Counted from the stretch's first letter, positions 1 through 8,111 are shown. The stretch is DNA of 42,382 nucleotides from Betaproteobacteria bacterium (GCA_009780885.1 WQZF01000014.1:1-42382), one strand, 5' to 3'. The notes: generated by a model from the letters alone, not told the origin. Translations and numbers: made by a program.

Positions 1-249
1 CGGGTTTGAAACCCGCCCGTACCACCCGCCCCTACACAATGCGGGGCGCCTTCGGCGCCTGTTACGCCATGTCTCGCTGACCCCGCCATGAATGGCGGGG
101 ATTGCGCTCGACAGGTGTTCAAAAGGGGGCTTGCGATAGATCACTTTGCAAATCGCTATAAAATGTGAGGCCGCCAATGTGTCAGGGGCGGCCTTGATTC
201 TCATCCTTCATTCCGCGCTTTCGCGTTTCACGATTTGCAGGAGCATTCG
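1..249. other. upstream region with small palindromes
   Basis: No gene is supported here. The first bases contain a CCCGCCCCTAC string that looks like the end of a GTAGGGG-type repeat cut by the window edge. GGCGCC-TTC-GGCGCC follows near 46-60, and a perfect 9-bp stem CCCCGCCAT/ATGGCGGGG lies at 81-100. A TATAAA at 157-162 could be a -10 box for the following oxygenase gene, but no well-spaced -35 is visible. Confidence 0.5.
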
Positions 250-1380
250 ATGTCCGAGATTTTATCTGCCGCCAGGCTTGCGCCGGCAAGCTCGCAATTT
301 CCGGTTGATTGGTATTTCGACGAAAAGCTGTTCGCATTGGAGAAAGCCCTGCTTTTCGACGCCGGCCCCGGATACGCCGGACACGAATTGATGACGCCTG
401 AAGCGGGCGCATACCGCAGCCTGGAATGGGAAGATCATGGCCGCATGCTGCTGCGCAACAGCGCGGAGAAAAATGACATCTGGCTGATGTCCAATGTTTG
501 CCGCCATCGCCAGGCGATCATGCTGCAAGGCAGCGGCACGCTGGAACAGACCATCGTTTGCCCGGTACACCGCTGGACCTACGACCGGCAGGGCGAGCTG
601 ATGGGCGCTCCGCACTTTGCCGCCAATCCCTGCCTTCATCTGAACAAACGCCGGCTGGAGAACTGGAACGGCCTGCTCTTTTCCGGCCCGCGCTCCGCCG
701 CGCAGGATCTTGCGGGCATGGATCTCGCCAGCGAATTCGATTTCAGCGGCTATCGTCTCGACCGCGTGGAAATGCACGAATGCCATTACAACTGGAAAAC
801 CTTCATCGAGGTCTATCTGGAGGATTACCACGTCGCCCCCTTCCATCCGGGCCTGGGCAATTTCGTCACCTGCGACGACCTGACATGGCAATTCGGGGAA
901 TGGTATTCGGTGCAAAAGGTCGGCGTGACCCCGCTGCTGAAGGCCGGTTCCGAAGTCTACGCGCGCTGGCAGAAGGCGCTGCGCGAGTATTACGCCGAAA
1001 AGTCCCCGAAGCAGGGCGCGGTCTGGCTCACCTACTATCCGAACGTCATGGTCGAATGGTATCCGCACGTCCTCGTCGTCTCGACGCTGATCCCGCGCGG
1101 TGTTGACCGGACCACCAATGTGGTCGAGTTCTACTATCCCGAGGACATCGCCTTTTTCGAGCGCGAATTCATCGAGGCCGAGCAGGCCGCGTATATGGAA
1201 ACCGCCATCGAGGACGACGACATCGGCGAGCGGATGGATCGCGGCCGCCGCGCCCTGCTCGAACGCGGCGAAAACGAAGTCGGCCCGTACCAGTCGCCGA
1301 TGGAAGACGGAATGTTGCACTTCCACGAGTTCTACCGCAGGATCATGGCAGGGCGCCTGCCCGCAAAATCCTGCGGATAG
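250..1380 (+). CDS. Rieske non-heme iron oxygenase, alpha subunit family
   Basis: 376-aa ring-hydroxylating-oxygenase-type protein. The N-terminal Rieske [2Fe-2S] domain shows C84-R-H86 and C104-PV-H107, the classic CxH...CxxH ligands. The C-terminal SRPBCC-type catalytic domain carries E191-DY-H194-(4)-H199, matching the mononuclear-iron facial triad pattern. An acidic EDDDIGERMDRG segment near 320-335 probably supplies the last carboxylate. The start at 250 is chosen because AGGAG (239-243) sits 6 nt upstream; an in-frame ATG at 235 lacks this. No ferredoxin, reductase or beta subunit lies nearby, so electron donors must be encoded elsewhere. The substrate cannot be read from sequence. A terminator-like hairpin follows at 1405. 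Confidence 0.88.
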   Translation: MSEILSAARLAPASSQFPVDWYFDEKLFALEKALLFDAGPGYAGHELMTPEAGAYRSLEWEDHGRMLLRNSAEKNDIWLMSNVCRHRQAIMLQGSGTLEQTIVCPVHRWTYDRQGELMGAPHFAANPCLHLNKRRLENWNGLLFSGPRSAAQDLAGMDLASEFDFSGYRLDRVEMHECHYNWKTFIEVYLEDYHVAPFHPGLGNFVTCDDLTWQFGEWYSVQKVGVTPLLKAGSEVYARWQKALREYYAEKSPKQGAVWLTYYPNVMVEWYPHVLVVSTLIPRGVDRTTNVVEFYYPEDIAFFEREFIEAEQAAYMETAIEDDDIGERMDRGRRALLERGENEVGPYQSPMEDGMLHFHEFYRRIMAGRLPAKSCG

Positions 1381-1404
1381 CCGCCTTCTCCACAATCTCT
1401 CCCC

Positions 1405-1429
1405 GGGCCGTCCCTTGGCGGCCCTTTTT
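1405..1429 (+). terminator. rho-independent terminator-like hairpin
   Basis: GGGCCG (1405-1410) pairs with CGGCCC (1419-1424) and is followed directly by TTTTT. It lies 24 nt after the oxygenase stop and 17 nt before the next start, so it may only attenuate transcription into the next two genes. Confidence 0.65.
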
Positions 1430-1446
1430 CAAAGGAAAGCAGCCAC

Positions 1447-1794
1447 ATGATTGTCGTCGACCATCAGGAAAACCGCGTCAACCTCACCGTCTATGGCGAA
1501 TTTTCGCTTGCCGATGTCCGGGAATTCGAAGAACTGGTGAATTACAAAATTCAGTTCGGGGGCACGGTCGACCTCTGCTTCAACCTCCTGCAAATGGCCG
1601 ATTTCACGCTCGATGTCGCCTGGGAAGAAATCGTCTTCACCCGCGCCCACGCAAACGATTTCCGCCGCATCGCGGTTGTCACCGAAAGCCAGTGGATCGC
1701 CTGGAGCGCCTGGATTTCCCAGATTTTCGTGAGCGCCGATCTGCGCGCCTTCGACCGGCTCGAAGACGCCCAGGCGTGGCTGGACGAGGAATAA
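1447..1794 (+). CDS. SpoIIAA-like / STAS-SEC14-fold small protein
   Basis: 115-aa cytoplasmic protein with no signal peptide or membrane segment. Its alternating beta-alpha pattern (N-terminal strand VNLTVYGEF, central VDLCFNLLQM strand, helix WIAWSAWISQIF, C-terminal AQAWLDEE) resembles the SpoIIAA-like/STAS fold of the DUF3478 type. That assignment is from overall pattern and length, so the function is unknown. AAAGGAAAG at 1431-1439 provides the ribosome binding site. It is followed 11 bp later by the CoA-lyase gene, so the two are probably co-transcribed. Anti-anti-sigma activity should not be assumed, since no partner kinase is present. Confidence 0.75.
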   Translation: MIVVDHQENRVNLTVYGEFSLADVREFEELVNYKIQFGGTVDLCFNLLQMADFTLDVAWEEIVFTRAHANDFRRIAVVTESQWIAWSAWISQIFVSADLRAFDRLEDAQAWLDEE

Positions 1795-1805
1795 GCAAAC
1801 CCGCA

Positions 1806-2804
1806 ATGCCAGAACTTCATCCAGACGCCATTCTCTTTGCCGGAGAAAAGCCCTTCCCGATCCTTCCGGCGGTCGACCATTACGCCGGTTCGGAAAAAAC
1901 GATCCTCAAGGCGCTCGCCCTCCAACGCGAACTCGCCACGGCTGCCGGGCCGGTATTCGACATCACCTGCGACTGCGAGGACGGCGCGCGCGCCGGCGCG
2001 GAGCGCGAGCACGCCGAAATGGCGGCCGCCTGCGTCATGAGCGCGGAAAACGCCCATGGCCGCGTCGGCGCGCGGATTCACGACATCGCCCATCCGCACT
2101 GGCGGGATGATCTGGAAATTCTCGTCCGGCAAGCCGGCGCGCGCCTGGCCTTCATCACCCTGCCCAAACCGCGCGGCGTTGCCGATGTCGCGGCGCAAAT
2201 CGCCGCGCTGCGCGAACTCGAACGCACCCACCGCATCCCCCGCCCGCTACCCGTGCATGTCCTGATCGAAACCCACGGCGCCCTGCGCGAAGTCTGGCAA
2301 ATCGCCGCGCTCGAAGGCGTCGAGAGCATCGACTTCGGCCTGATGGATTTCGTCAGCGGCCACCACGGCGCAATTCCCGGCGACGCGATGCGCAGCCCCG
2401 GCCAGTTCGAGCATCCCCTCATCGTGCGCGCCAAATGCGAAATCTCCGCCGCCGCGCTCGCCAACGGCATCGTCCCCGCGCACAACGTCACCACCGAACT
2501 GCGCGACGCCGCGCTGATCCGCGACGACGCCGCCCAGGCACGCTGGCGCTTCGGTTTCCTGCGGATGTGGAGCATCCACCCGAACCAGATCATCCCCATC
2601 GTCGAAGCCATGCGCCCCGACTTCTCCGCCGTCGCCGCCGCCACCGAAATCCTGGCCGCCGCCCAGGACGCCCACTGGGGCCCCATCCAGCACGAAGGCC
2701 GCCTCCACGACCGCGCTTCCTACCGCTATTACTGGGAACTCCTGCAACAGGCCCGCAGCACCGGCATGACCCTCCCCGAAGAAGCCGCGCGGTGGTTTTT
2801 TTAG
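1806..2804 (+). CDS. CoA-ester lyase, HpcH/HpaI aldolase / CitE family
   Basis: 332-aa TIM-barrel lyase of the citrate-lyase beta / malyl-CoA lyase superfamily. Supporting segments in order are ITCDCEDGARAG (counterpart of the DxED metal/CoA motif), VGARIHD (Arg contacting the substrate carboxylate), LPVHVLIETHGAL (Glu metal ligand), and IDFGLMDFVSGHHGAIPGD, typical of this family. SIHPNQI near the C-terminus matches the conserved region that helps bind CoA. The start at 1806 places the gene 11 bp after its neighbour; an upstream in-frame ATG at 1692 would overlap that gene. The reaction is probably reversible cleavage or condensation of a malyl- or methylmalyl-type CoA ester. The exact substrate is not determinable here. 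Confidence 0.85.
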   Translation: MPELHPDAILFAGEKPFPILPAVDHYAGSEKTILKALALQRELATAAGPVFDITCDCEDGARAGAEREHAEMAAACVMSAENAHGRVGARIHDIAHPHWRDDLEILVRQAGARLAFITLPKPRGVADVAAQIAALRELERTHRIPRPLPVHVLIETHGALREVWQIAALEGVESIDFGLMDFVSGHHGAIPGDAMRSPGQFEHPLIVRAKCEISAAALANGIVPAHNVTTELRDAALIRDDAAQARWRFGFLRMWSIHPNQIIPIVEAMRPDFSAVAAATEILAAAQDAHWGPIQHEGRLHDRASYRYYWELLQQARSTGMTLPEEAARWFF

Positions 2805-2835
2805 AGTGCGGCGCTTTGCGCCGGAGAAAATGGGC

Positions 2836-2917
2836 GGGGCGATTGCCATCGCCCCCTACGGGCTTGGGGATGTCGGATGTTTGCCACGACATCGTAGGGG
2901 CGGATGCCAATCCGCCC
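2836..2917. repeat. two GTAGGGG-tagged palindromes, opposite orientations
   Basis: 2836-2859 reads GGGGCGAT-TGCC-ATCGCCCC ending in CCCCTAC (reverse orientation). 2894-2917 reads GTAGGGG followed by the stem GGCGGAT/ATCCGCC. These are members of the dispersed palindrome family also seen at 4.7, 15.1, 15.3 and 42.0 kb. They lie between the CoA-lyase gene and the convergent exported-protein gene. Confidence 0.75.
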
Positions 2918-2921
2918 GCGT

Positions 2922-4205
2922 TCAAAACAAACGGCGCTCCAAAGGAGCGCCGCTATTCATGAAGCTCTTCTGTCCCGGCGTCAGCGCGTCTTCCGGGCAG
3001 CCGGTCGAGGGCATCGGAGAAATGATCCATTCCGGCGCAGAAACATTGCCTTCGAGCACCGTCACGCGAGTACTCGTGCAGACGGGATCGACCGTCGCGC
3101 GGATACTCGCGTTCGTGCTGCCGGTATGGGAATCGCTCGACACGAGATCTCCGTTCCTCGCCTCAAGCAAGGGCGCTCCGGGAACGATGGTGGAGATCTC
3201 CGCGCTGCCGCTGTCGAGAATCAACGCGCGTCCGCTGCCTGCGGAGAAAATCTCGAAGCAGGTATTTTCGGCAAGCGGGACAATCGTATAAGGCACATTG
3301 TCGATCCGCAGCCTTACCGGGGCGCTGCCGGGATTTCCGCCGAGGCAGAAACTCGAATTGCCGGATGGCGCTGTCCACGAGCTTCCTGCCGCCAGCGTGT
3401 CGCCGTCGGAAAAGGCGGGGTCGGAAGGCGGGATTGGAAGCGGCTGCGGTGTGGGCTCAGGCGCCGGTGTGGGCAGAATGGGGGAAAAGCTCAGCACGAT
3501 GTTTTGAAATGGATTGCCGTTCGCGTCGGTAAAGGTGGTGGTGCTTTGGCTGGGGATGCTGCCTATTATGGCGGTCTCGTTAGCGGCGCCGCCTTTCACG
3601 GTCACGCCGGGATCCAAAGTAATCGCGTCAGCCGATACGGCCGCCCAAAGTGTAGCCTGGATCGTGCCGTTGCCGCCGCTGATATTCAGCGCGCCGTTGG
3701 TCATTATGCCAAAGTCACTGGCGTTGATCGTCACCGCACCTCCAACGACTATCCCGCTCCCGTCGCTGACGGTAATATTCAGCGTGCTGCTTTGGATCGT
3801 GAGGTCGCCGTTGATATTGATCCCGTCGCCGTCCGAACTGATCGTCAGCGAACCGCTGCCTTCGACGGTCAGGCCGTCTCCATGGATGCCGTAGCCGCTA
3901 TGATCGGTGTTGGCGATGTTGTTGCTCCCCATCAGCACGATGGTGGAATCCGGGGGCAGCGAGACGGCATCTCCGCTGTCGCAGCTCAGATCAAGGCCGT
4001 TCAGCGTGAGGGTGGAGGTGTTGGCATCCCACGCCCAACCCTCGGCAGCGAGACTATCGGTGGTGGGCATACCCACAAAGTCCAAGGATCCGTTTATGGG
4101 CGTTGCCGCGAATGCCTTGCCCATCATGAGGGTCGTCGCAGCAAGGACGCCGATAAGCAGCGCCGCGAACACAGGCGCTCGCCATTTTCTGAAATACGCG
4201 CTCAT
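2922..4205 (-). CDS. exported protein with repetitive beta-rich (carbohydrate-binding-like) domain
   Basis: 427 aa from the ATG at 4205. That start has a gaggaaaag ribosome binding site and gives a clean Sec signal: basic n-region, hydrophobic core near residues 10-28, and AFA/A cleavage near 33. A longer start at 4292 (with an AAGGGGA site) would add 29 residues before the signal and is less likely. After the signal comes WAWDANTSTLTLNGLDL, resembling a domain common in Firmicutes surface proteins. Then come right-handed-helix-like repeats with serial LTVEGSG, LNITVSDG and VTINAS strands, a Pro-rich linker (PTPAPEPTPQP), and a C-terminal domain with FecR-like flavour ending VLEGNVSA. The last residues are encoded by a dispersed palindrome (2933-2951). 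Function unknown; probably periplasmic or cell-surface. Confidence 0.7.
   Translation of the reverse strand: MSAYFRKWRAPVFAALLIGVLAATTLMMGKAFAATPINGSLDFVGMPTTDSLAAEGWAWDANTSTLTLNGLDLSCDSGDAVSLPPDSTIVLMGSNNIANTDHSGYGIHGDGLTVEGSGSLTISSDGDGININGDLTIQSSTLNITVSDGSGIVVGGAVTINASDFGIMTNGALNISGGNGTIQATLWAAVSADAITLDPGVTVKGGAANETAIIGSIPSQSTTTFTDANGNPFQNIVLSFSPILPTPAPEPTPQPLPIPPSDPAFSDGDTLAAGSSWTAPSGNSSFCLGGNPGSAPVRLRIDNVPYTIVPLAENTCFEIFSAGSGRALILDSGSAEISTIVPGAPLLEARNGDLVSSDSHTGSTNASIRATVDPVCTSTRVTVLEGNVSAPEWIISPMPSTGCPEDALTPGQKSFMNSGAPLERRLF
2933..2951. repeat. GGCGCTCC/GGAGCGCC palindrome at gene 3' end
   Basis: Perfect 8-bp stem with an AAA loop, inside the last codons of the minus-strand exported-protein gene. 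A near copy (ggcgctcc-gaa-gagcgcc) is at about 42212-42229, so this is part of a repeat captured by the reading frame. Confidence 0.7.
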
Positions 4206-4310
4206 CTTTTCCTCATGCTGGCCGTCTTGCAACAGTGCATGGGATGGGGCACGCGCAGCGAAACCCATAGCCCAAGCGAAGATTTGTTTCATCGGATTCC
4301 CCTTTTTCAA

Positions 4311-4926
4311 GGATTGAACGAAACCCCGCTTCCGGGAAAGAAGATGGGGCGAAGTGAAAAAAACACCCTCGCTTCCCGGAGGGGAAACAAGACTGTTTTA
4401 TTGAATTGCGCCTTTGATAAGGAGAGGCGCACAAAATAATGCTAAATGAGTGCTGGGGGGTATGATATAACAATATCCCTGCCCGCCAAAAAGACCGGCA
4501 TCGCGTCTGGCGCATCATTGCCGAAAAGGCTGCGGGCGGCCTGGAGGAAGGGGAGCATGGTTTTTCCCCGGCGGGCGGGGGGAATGAATCGAATCTGGAT
4601 TTCAAACGTTACGCCTTTGAGAAAAAATCCGCAAGCGGGGGGATTGGGTTTGTGTCGGGACGGGGGTTTTCCGCACGGGAAACCGGCGTGGGCGGACGGG
4701 GTTTCGCACGGGAAACCGGCGCGCAGGGGTTTCGTAGGGGACGCCGCCTTCGGCGTCCCGCACGGGCCTTGGATCGACATCGGCAGAACGGTGTTTTCGT
4801 AGGGGCGACCGTCCTCGGTCGCCCGTGCGGATGTTGTATTGCCACCGGCAGAACGGTACGCCGAGGGCGGCGTCCCCTACGAAAATCTCTTCTTTCGGGC
4901 GAATGGCAAAGCTCCCCTATGCCCTA
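4311..4926. repeat. gene-free region with GTAGGGG palindromes
   Basis: I see no convincing gene in about 700 bp between the exported-protein gene and hypE. It holds three clear GTAGGGG-family palindromes: 4734-4759 (stem GGACGCCG/CGGCGTCC), 4799-4824 (stem GCGACC/GGTCGC) and 4858-4880 (reverse orientation, CGCCG/CGGCG). It also holds tandem ACGGGAAACCGGCG units near 4675-4723 and a repeated GGCAGAACGGT at about 4782 and 4846. The few open frames follow the repeats and look like nothing known. Confidence 0.7.
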
Positions 4927-5002
4927 TTTTCTAAATTTACTTAAAAAATGTTTCACTACTGTAGTGATTGTTATCAAATAATTATTACAGTAATTTAGAA
5001 AA
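4927..5002 (+). repeat. 76-bp AT-rich palindromic element, copy a
   Basis: It begins TTTTCTAAATTTACTTAAA, carries CTACTGTAG at positions 30-38, then an 11-bp variable centre, and ends ATTACAGTAATTTAGAAAA. It is AT-rich against GC-rich surroundings. It ends 27 bp from the hypE stop codon, on the 3' side of that gene. Orientation is forward (TACTGTA left of centre). Confidence 0.9.
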
Positions 5003-5029
5003 TCCGCCCCGAAAAAACACCGTTCCGAA

Positions 5030-6106
5030 TCAGCAAATCCTCGGCAACTGTTCGCCGAAAAGCCAGTCGACCATGCGTTCTCCGCCGAGGCGGGTTTGCA
5101 TTCGGATGAATCCGCGCGGGTCTGCGAGGACGGTTCCGATCCTGGCGGAGTCGCGGCCCAGGGGATGGGCGCGCATGACGTTCAACAGCGGGGCGGCGTC
5201 TTCTTCGGCGCAGAGGGCGATGAGTTTGCCTTCGTTGGCGATGTAGAGAGGATCGAGGCCGAGGATTTCGCAGGCGGCGGCGACCGCGCCGGGGATCGGG
5301 ATGGCCGATTCGTCGAGGATCATCCCGACGCCGGATTGCTGCGCGATTTCGTTCAGGGTGTTGCCCAAACCGCCGCGCGTGGGGTCGCGGAGGACGTGGA
5401 TTCCCGGCGCGGCGGCGAGCATCGCGGCAACGAGGGTGTGCAGCGCGGCGCTGTCGGAGACGAGTTCGCTTTGAAACTGGAATCCTTCGCGCTGGGAGAG
5501 TACCGCGAGTCCGTGCAGGCCGATTTCGCCGGAGAGGAGGATGGCGTCTCCGGGGCGGGCGCAGGCGCCGGAAGGCGCGATTCCCGGCGGCTGCGCGCCG
5601 GCGCCGGTGGTGGAGATGAAGACTCCGTCGCCCTTGCCGCGTTCGACGATCTTGGTGTCGCCGGCCACGATGGGAACATTCGCCTCCCGCGCGGCTTTTC
5701 CCATCGAGGCGGCAATCCGCGCCAGGACGGAGAGCGGCAAGCCTTCTTCGAGGATGAAGCTGGCGGTGAGATACAGGGGCCGCGCGCCGAGCATCGCCAC
5801 GTCGTTGATGGTGCCGTGCACCGCCAGCGCGCCAATGTCGCCGCCGGGAAAGAAGAGCGGCGAGACGACATGGGCATCGGTCGCCAGCACCAGTTTTTCT
5901 CCCGCCTGCGGAAAGGGCAAGGCGGCGGCGTCGTCCCCCTGCGCTCCCCGTCCATGGGCCGCGCCTTCTCCCGGTTCAAATGCCGGCAGGAAGATTTCCT
6001 GCACGAGTTGGGCGCTCAGGCGTCCGCCCGCGCCGTGGGCCATTTCGATGCGTCCGTGTTTGAGGTCCAGCGCGCGGTGGGAGAAAACAGGAGGGGAGGG
6101 TTGCAT
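5030..6106 (-). CDS. hypE: hydrogenase maturation protein HypE (carbamoyl dehydratase)
   Basis: 358-aa PurM/AIRS-superfamily protein. HypE dehydrates the thiocarbamate that HypF forms on its C-terminal Cys, giving the thiocyanate that donates CN to the Fe of [NiFe]-hydrogenase. The decisive feature is the C-terminal PRIC ending with Cys358 as the last residue. Other family segments are AHGAGGR (23-29), QGDDAAAL, ATDAHVVSPLFFPGGDIG, VHGTINDVAMLGA, VAGDTKIVERG and RDPTRGGLG. Met22 is a possible alternative start, since many relatives begin just before the AHGxGG motif; no strong ribosome binding site precedes either. No other hyp or hydrogenase gene is in the window, which is unusual for hypE. 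Confidence 0.92.
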   Translation of the reverse strand: MQPSPPVFSHRALDLKHGRIEMAHGAGGRLSAQLVQEIFLPAFEPGEGAAHGRGAQGDDAAALPFPQAGEKLVLATDAHVVSPLFFPGGDIGALAVHGTINDVAMLGARPLYLTASFILEEGLPLSVLARIAASMGKAAREANVPIVAGDTKIVERGKGDGVFISTTGAGAQPPGIAPSGACARPGDAILLSGEIGLHGLAVLSQREGFQFQSELVSDSAALHTLVAAMLAAAPGIHVLRDPTRGGLGNTLNEIAQQSGVGMILDESAIPIPGAVAAACEILGLDPLYIANEGKLIALCAEEDAAPLLNVMRAHPLGRDSARIGTVLADPRGFIRMQTRLGGERMVDWLFGEQLPRIC

Positions 6107-6186
6107 GGCGGCAAGGAGCAGGAAGTTGTCTGCGGATTGTCTTATAGAATGAGCTGAATGCGAAATGCCACAGACAAGAAATCCTT

Positions 6187-6384
6187 ATGGCCAACAAAAC
6201 CCTGAAGACCCGGCAAAAGCTCGTTTTCCGGCTGCCCGCCCAGAAGCCGCGCAATCCTGTCGCGCAGGCGGCGCGCGAGCGTCACGCGGGCGCGCATGGA
6301 ACGAGCCGGGGCGGCGAGCGCAGCGCGGAACGCGCGTTGCTACAAAAATTGCTGCGAGGCGCAAAAGAAGGGGGCGAGGGTTGA
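6187..6384 (+). CDS. small basic hypothetical protein
   Basis: 65-aa, strongly basic, Ala/Arg/Lys-rich polypeptide beginning MANKTLKTRQKLVFRLPAQK. It has a KPRNPVAQAARERHAGAH core and no signal or membrane segment. The core pattern (RNPxxxAAxxRxAGxH) seems to me to recur in small conserved betaproteobacterial proteins of unknown function, but I cannot verify this. It is divergent from hypE with 80 bp between starts. Its 3' end runs up against a cluster of palindromic repeats. No good ribosome binding site is visible. It could be spurious. Confidence 0.45.
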   Translation: MANKTLKTRQKLVFRLPAQKPRNPVAQAARERHAGAHGTSRGGERSAERALLQKLLRGAKEGGEG

Positions 6385-6398
6385 ATCGAAAGCGCTCT

Positions 6399-6491
6399 GG
6401 ATCCTGCGACTACGCTTCGCTGCGCGCAGGATGACGGGTCAGGGGCCGCCGGTACGAGCATTCCGTCATCCTGCGCGAAGTCGCAGGATCC
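6399..6491. repeat. long inverted repeat, GGATCCTGCG... family
   Basis: GGATCCTGCGACTACGCTTC on the left is mirrored by GCGCGAAGTCGCAGGATCC on the right, with inner arms CAGGATGAC/GTCATCCTG and a roughly 27-bp GC-rich centre. This is a REP-like intergenic palindrome. It lies directly beside the REP-like palindrome at 6497. Confidence 0.75.
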
Positions 6492-6496
6492 AGTAT

Positions 6497-6578
6497 GTAG
6501 GATGGGTGGAGCGTAGCGAAACCCATCATTCCTCAATCTGAAACTCCGATGGGTTTCGCTACGCTCTACCCATCCTAC
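6497..6578. repeat. GTAGGATGGGT REP-like palindrome, copy 1
   Basis: Arms GTAGGATGGGTGGAGCGTAG and CTACGCTCTACCCATCCTAC are joined by inner arms AGCGAAACCCATC/GATGGGTTTCGCT around a short centre. It lies 42 bp past the 3' end of the efflux operon. Confidence 0.85.
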
Positions 6579-6620
6579 GGGCTCAGGTTTGAATCAAAAG
6601 AGTTCGCCGGTTGCGGGGCA

Positions 6621-8108
6621 TCAGGGAGCGCCTTCTTCCCCCGCCTGCCGTGCCGCGAGTTCTTCCGGCGTGGTGCTGTATTCCTGCCAGCCGCCGCCCA
6701 GCACCTTGTAGAGCATGATGAGGTTGGATTCCTTCGCCAGGCGGGCACCGATCAGCGTTTGCTGCGCGTTGTACATCGCGCGCTGCATGACGAGCACATT
6801 GAAATAACTGTCGGCTCCGGCCCTGAAACGCGCTTCGGTGAGACGGTAGCTTTCGGAGGTGGCTTCTTCGAGCGAGCGTTGCGCCGCCAGGCGTTCGTCG
6901 ATGGTGCCGTAGTCGGCCAGCGCGTCGGCGACTTCGCGGAAGGCAATTTGAATCGCCTTTTCGTAGTTGGCGACGGCGATTTTCTCGTCTGCCCTGGCGG
7001 CTTCCAGGCGCGCGGTATTTGCGCCGGCGTCGAAGAGCGGCATTGTGATCGCCGGGATGAAGCTCCACGCTCCGGCGCCGGCCTTGAAGAGCTGGGAAAG
7101 CGCGGCACTGGCCGCGCCGGCATTGCCAGTGAGGAAAATGCGCGGGAAGAAGTTGGCCCGCGCCGCGCCGATATTGGCATTCGCGCCTTTCAGTAAATGT
7201 TCGGCGGAAAGAATGTCGGGGCGGCGGCGCAGTACCTCGGAGGGAATGTCCGCCGTCAATTCGGACAAGGCGGTCACGGCCTGGAGTGATTCGCCAGCGC
7301 GCAATTCAGGCGGCAAGGGAGCGCCGACGAGAAGATCCAGCGCGTTTTGATCCATTGCCACCTGGCTCTGGAAATTGGCGACGTCGACGCGCGCCGCTTC
7401 GACGCTGGTCTGCACCTGCCGCAGGTCGAGCGCGGAAGCTGTGCCGAGATCGAAACTCTGCTTCATCAGCCTGTACGAATCCTGCTGGCTTTTGAAGGTT
7501 GCTTGCGCCAGTTGCAGGCGTTCGCGGTCGGCGGCGAGAAGAAGCCAGGTATTGGCCACCTGGGCGACGAGGCTGATCTGTGCCGTGCGGCGCGCTTCTT
7601 CGCTGGCGAGGAATTGTTCCTGCGCGGCCTCGCTCTGGTTGCGCAAGCTGCCGAAAAGGTCGGCTTCATAGGAACTGACGCCGATGTTGGCGGCATAGGC
7701 GTGGCTGATCGTCATTTCGCCGGTCGTCGACAGGCTGGCCGGAGTCCGCAAATGCGTTCCGCTTCCCTGCAGGTCGACATGGGGAAAGAGTTGCGCGCGC
7801 TGTATCTGGTACATCGCCCGCGTCTTTTCGATGTTCAGCGTGGCGATACGCAAGTCCCGGTTGTTTTCCAGCGCGATTTCGATGACCTGGCGCAGGGACT
7901 CGTCGGCAATGAAATCGCGCCAGCCGAGATCGGCGATCGGGGTCTCGCCGGGGTGCGCCGATGCGCTGTCCCGGTAGGACGGGCCTTCCGGCCAGGCGTG
8001 CGGAGCCGGCAATTCCGGGCGTTCGTAGTCAGGCGCAAGATTGATGCACGCGCCCAGCGAGAGCGAAAGCGCGGCGACGGCGCAAAGGCGGGGAAAAGCT
8101 CGGTTCAT
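6621..8108 (-). CDS. RND efflux outer-membrane channel lipoprotein (NodT/OprM family)
   Basis: 495-aa TolC-like outer-membrane factor, the exit duct of the tripartite pump encoded just upstream. The lipoprotein signal has lipobox LGAC with the lipidated Cys21. The mature part starts with NLAPDYERPELP, typical of this family. Two long coiled-coil/strand repeats follow, with RRPDILSAEHLLKGANANIGAARANFFPRI, the highly conserved OprM/NodT segment, near residue 300. Only 3 bp separate it from the pump gene, so it is translated from the same mRNA. Length is normal for the family. The substrate range is not predictable. Confidence 0.93.
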   Translation of the reverse strand: MNRAFPRLCAVAALSLSLGACINLAPDYERPELPAPHAWPEGPSYRDSASAHPGETPIADLGWRDFIADESLRQVIEIALENNRDLRIATLNIEKTRAMYQIQRAQLFPHVDLQGSGTHLRTPASLSTTGEMTISHAYAANIGVSSYEADLFGSLRNQSEAAQEQFLASEEARRTAQISLVAQVANTWLLLAADRERLQLAQATFKSQQDSYRLMKQSFDLGTASALDLRQVQTSVEAARVDVANFQSQVAMDQNALDLLVGAPLPPELRAGESLQAVTALSELTADIPSEVLRRRPDILSAEHLLKGANANIGAARANFFPRIFLTGNAGAASAALSQLFKAGAGAWSFIPAITMPLFDAGANTARLEAARADEKIAVANYEKAIQIAFREVADALADYGTIDERLAAQRSLEEATSESYRLTEARFRAGADSYFNVLVMQRAMYNAQQTLIGARLAKESNLIMLYKVLGGGWQEYSTTPEELAARQAGEEGAP

Positions 8109-8111
8109 GAT

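Noticed and set aside
262-1395. Long minus-strand open frame opposite the Rieske gene
   Set aside because: It is the antisense of a gene with clear iron-ligand motifs; its composition (His/Gln/Arg-rich, no motif) is typical of antisense frames in GC-rich DNA.
2904-4439. 511-aa plus-strand open frame opposite the exported protein
   Set aside because: The minus-strand frame has a signal peptide, ribosome binding site and domain-like repeats; this one has none.
4446-4802. 118-aa plus-strand open frame
   Set aside because: No ribosome binding site, and its second half is translated from GTAGGGG palindromes and tandem repeat units.
4927-5002. 76-bp elements as integron attC sites
   Set aside because: They lack the R'/R'' core GTTRRRY/RYYYAAC boxes, no integrase is present, and they occur singly behind ordinary chromosomal genes.
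5030-6106. selD (selenophosphate synthetase) instead of hypE
   Set aside because: Both share the PurM-like fold, but the C-terminal PRIC with terminal Cys and the lack of the SelD N-terminal Cys/Sec loop fix it as HypE.
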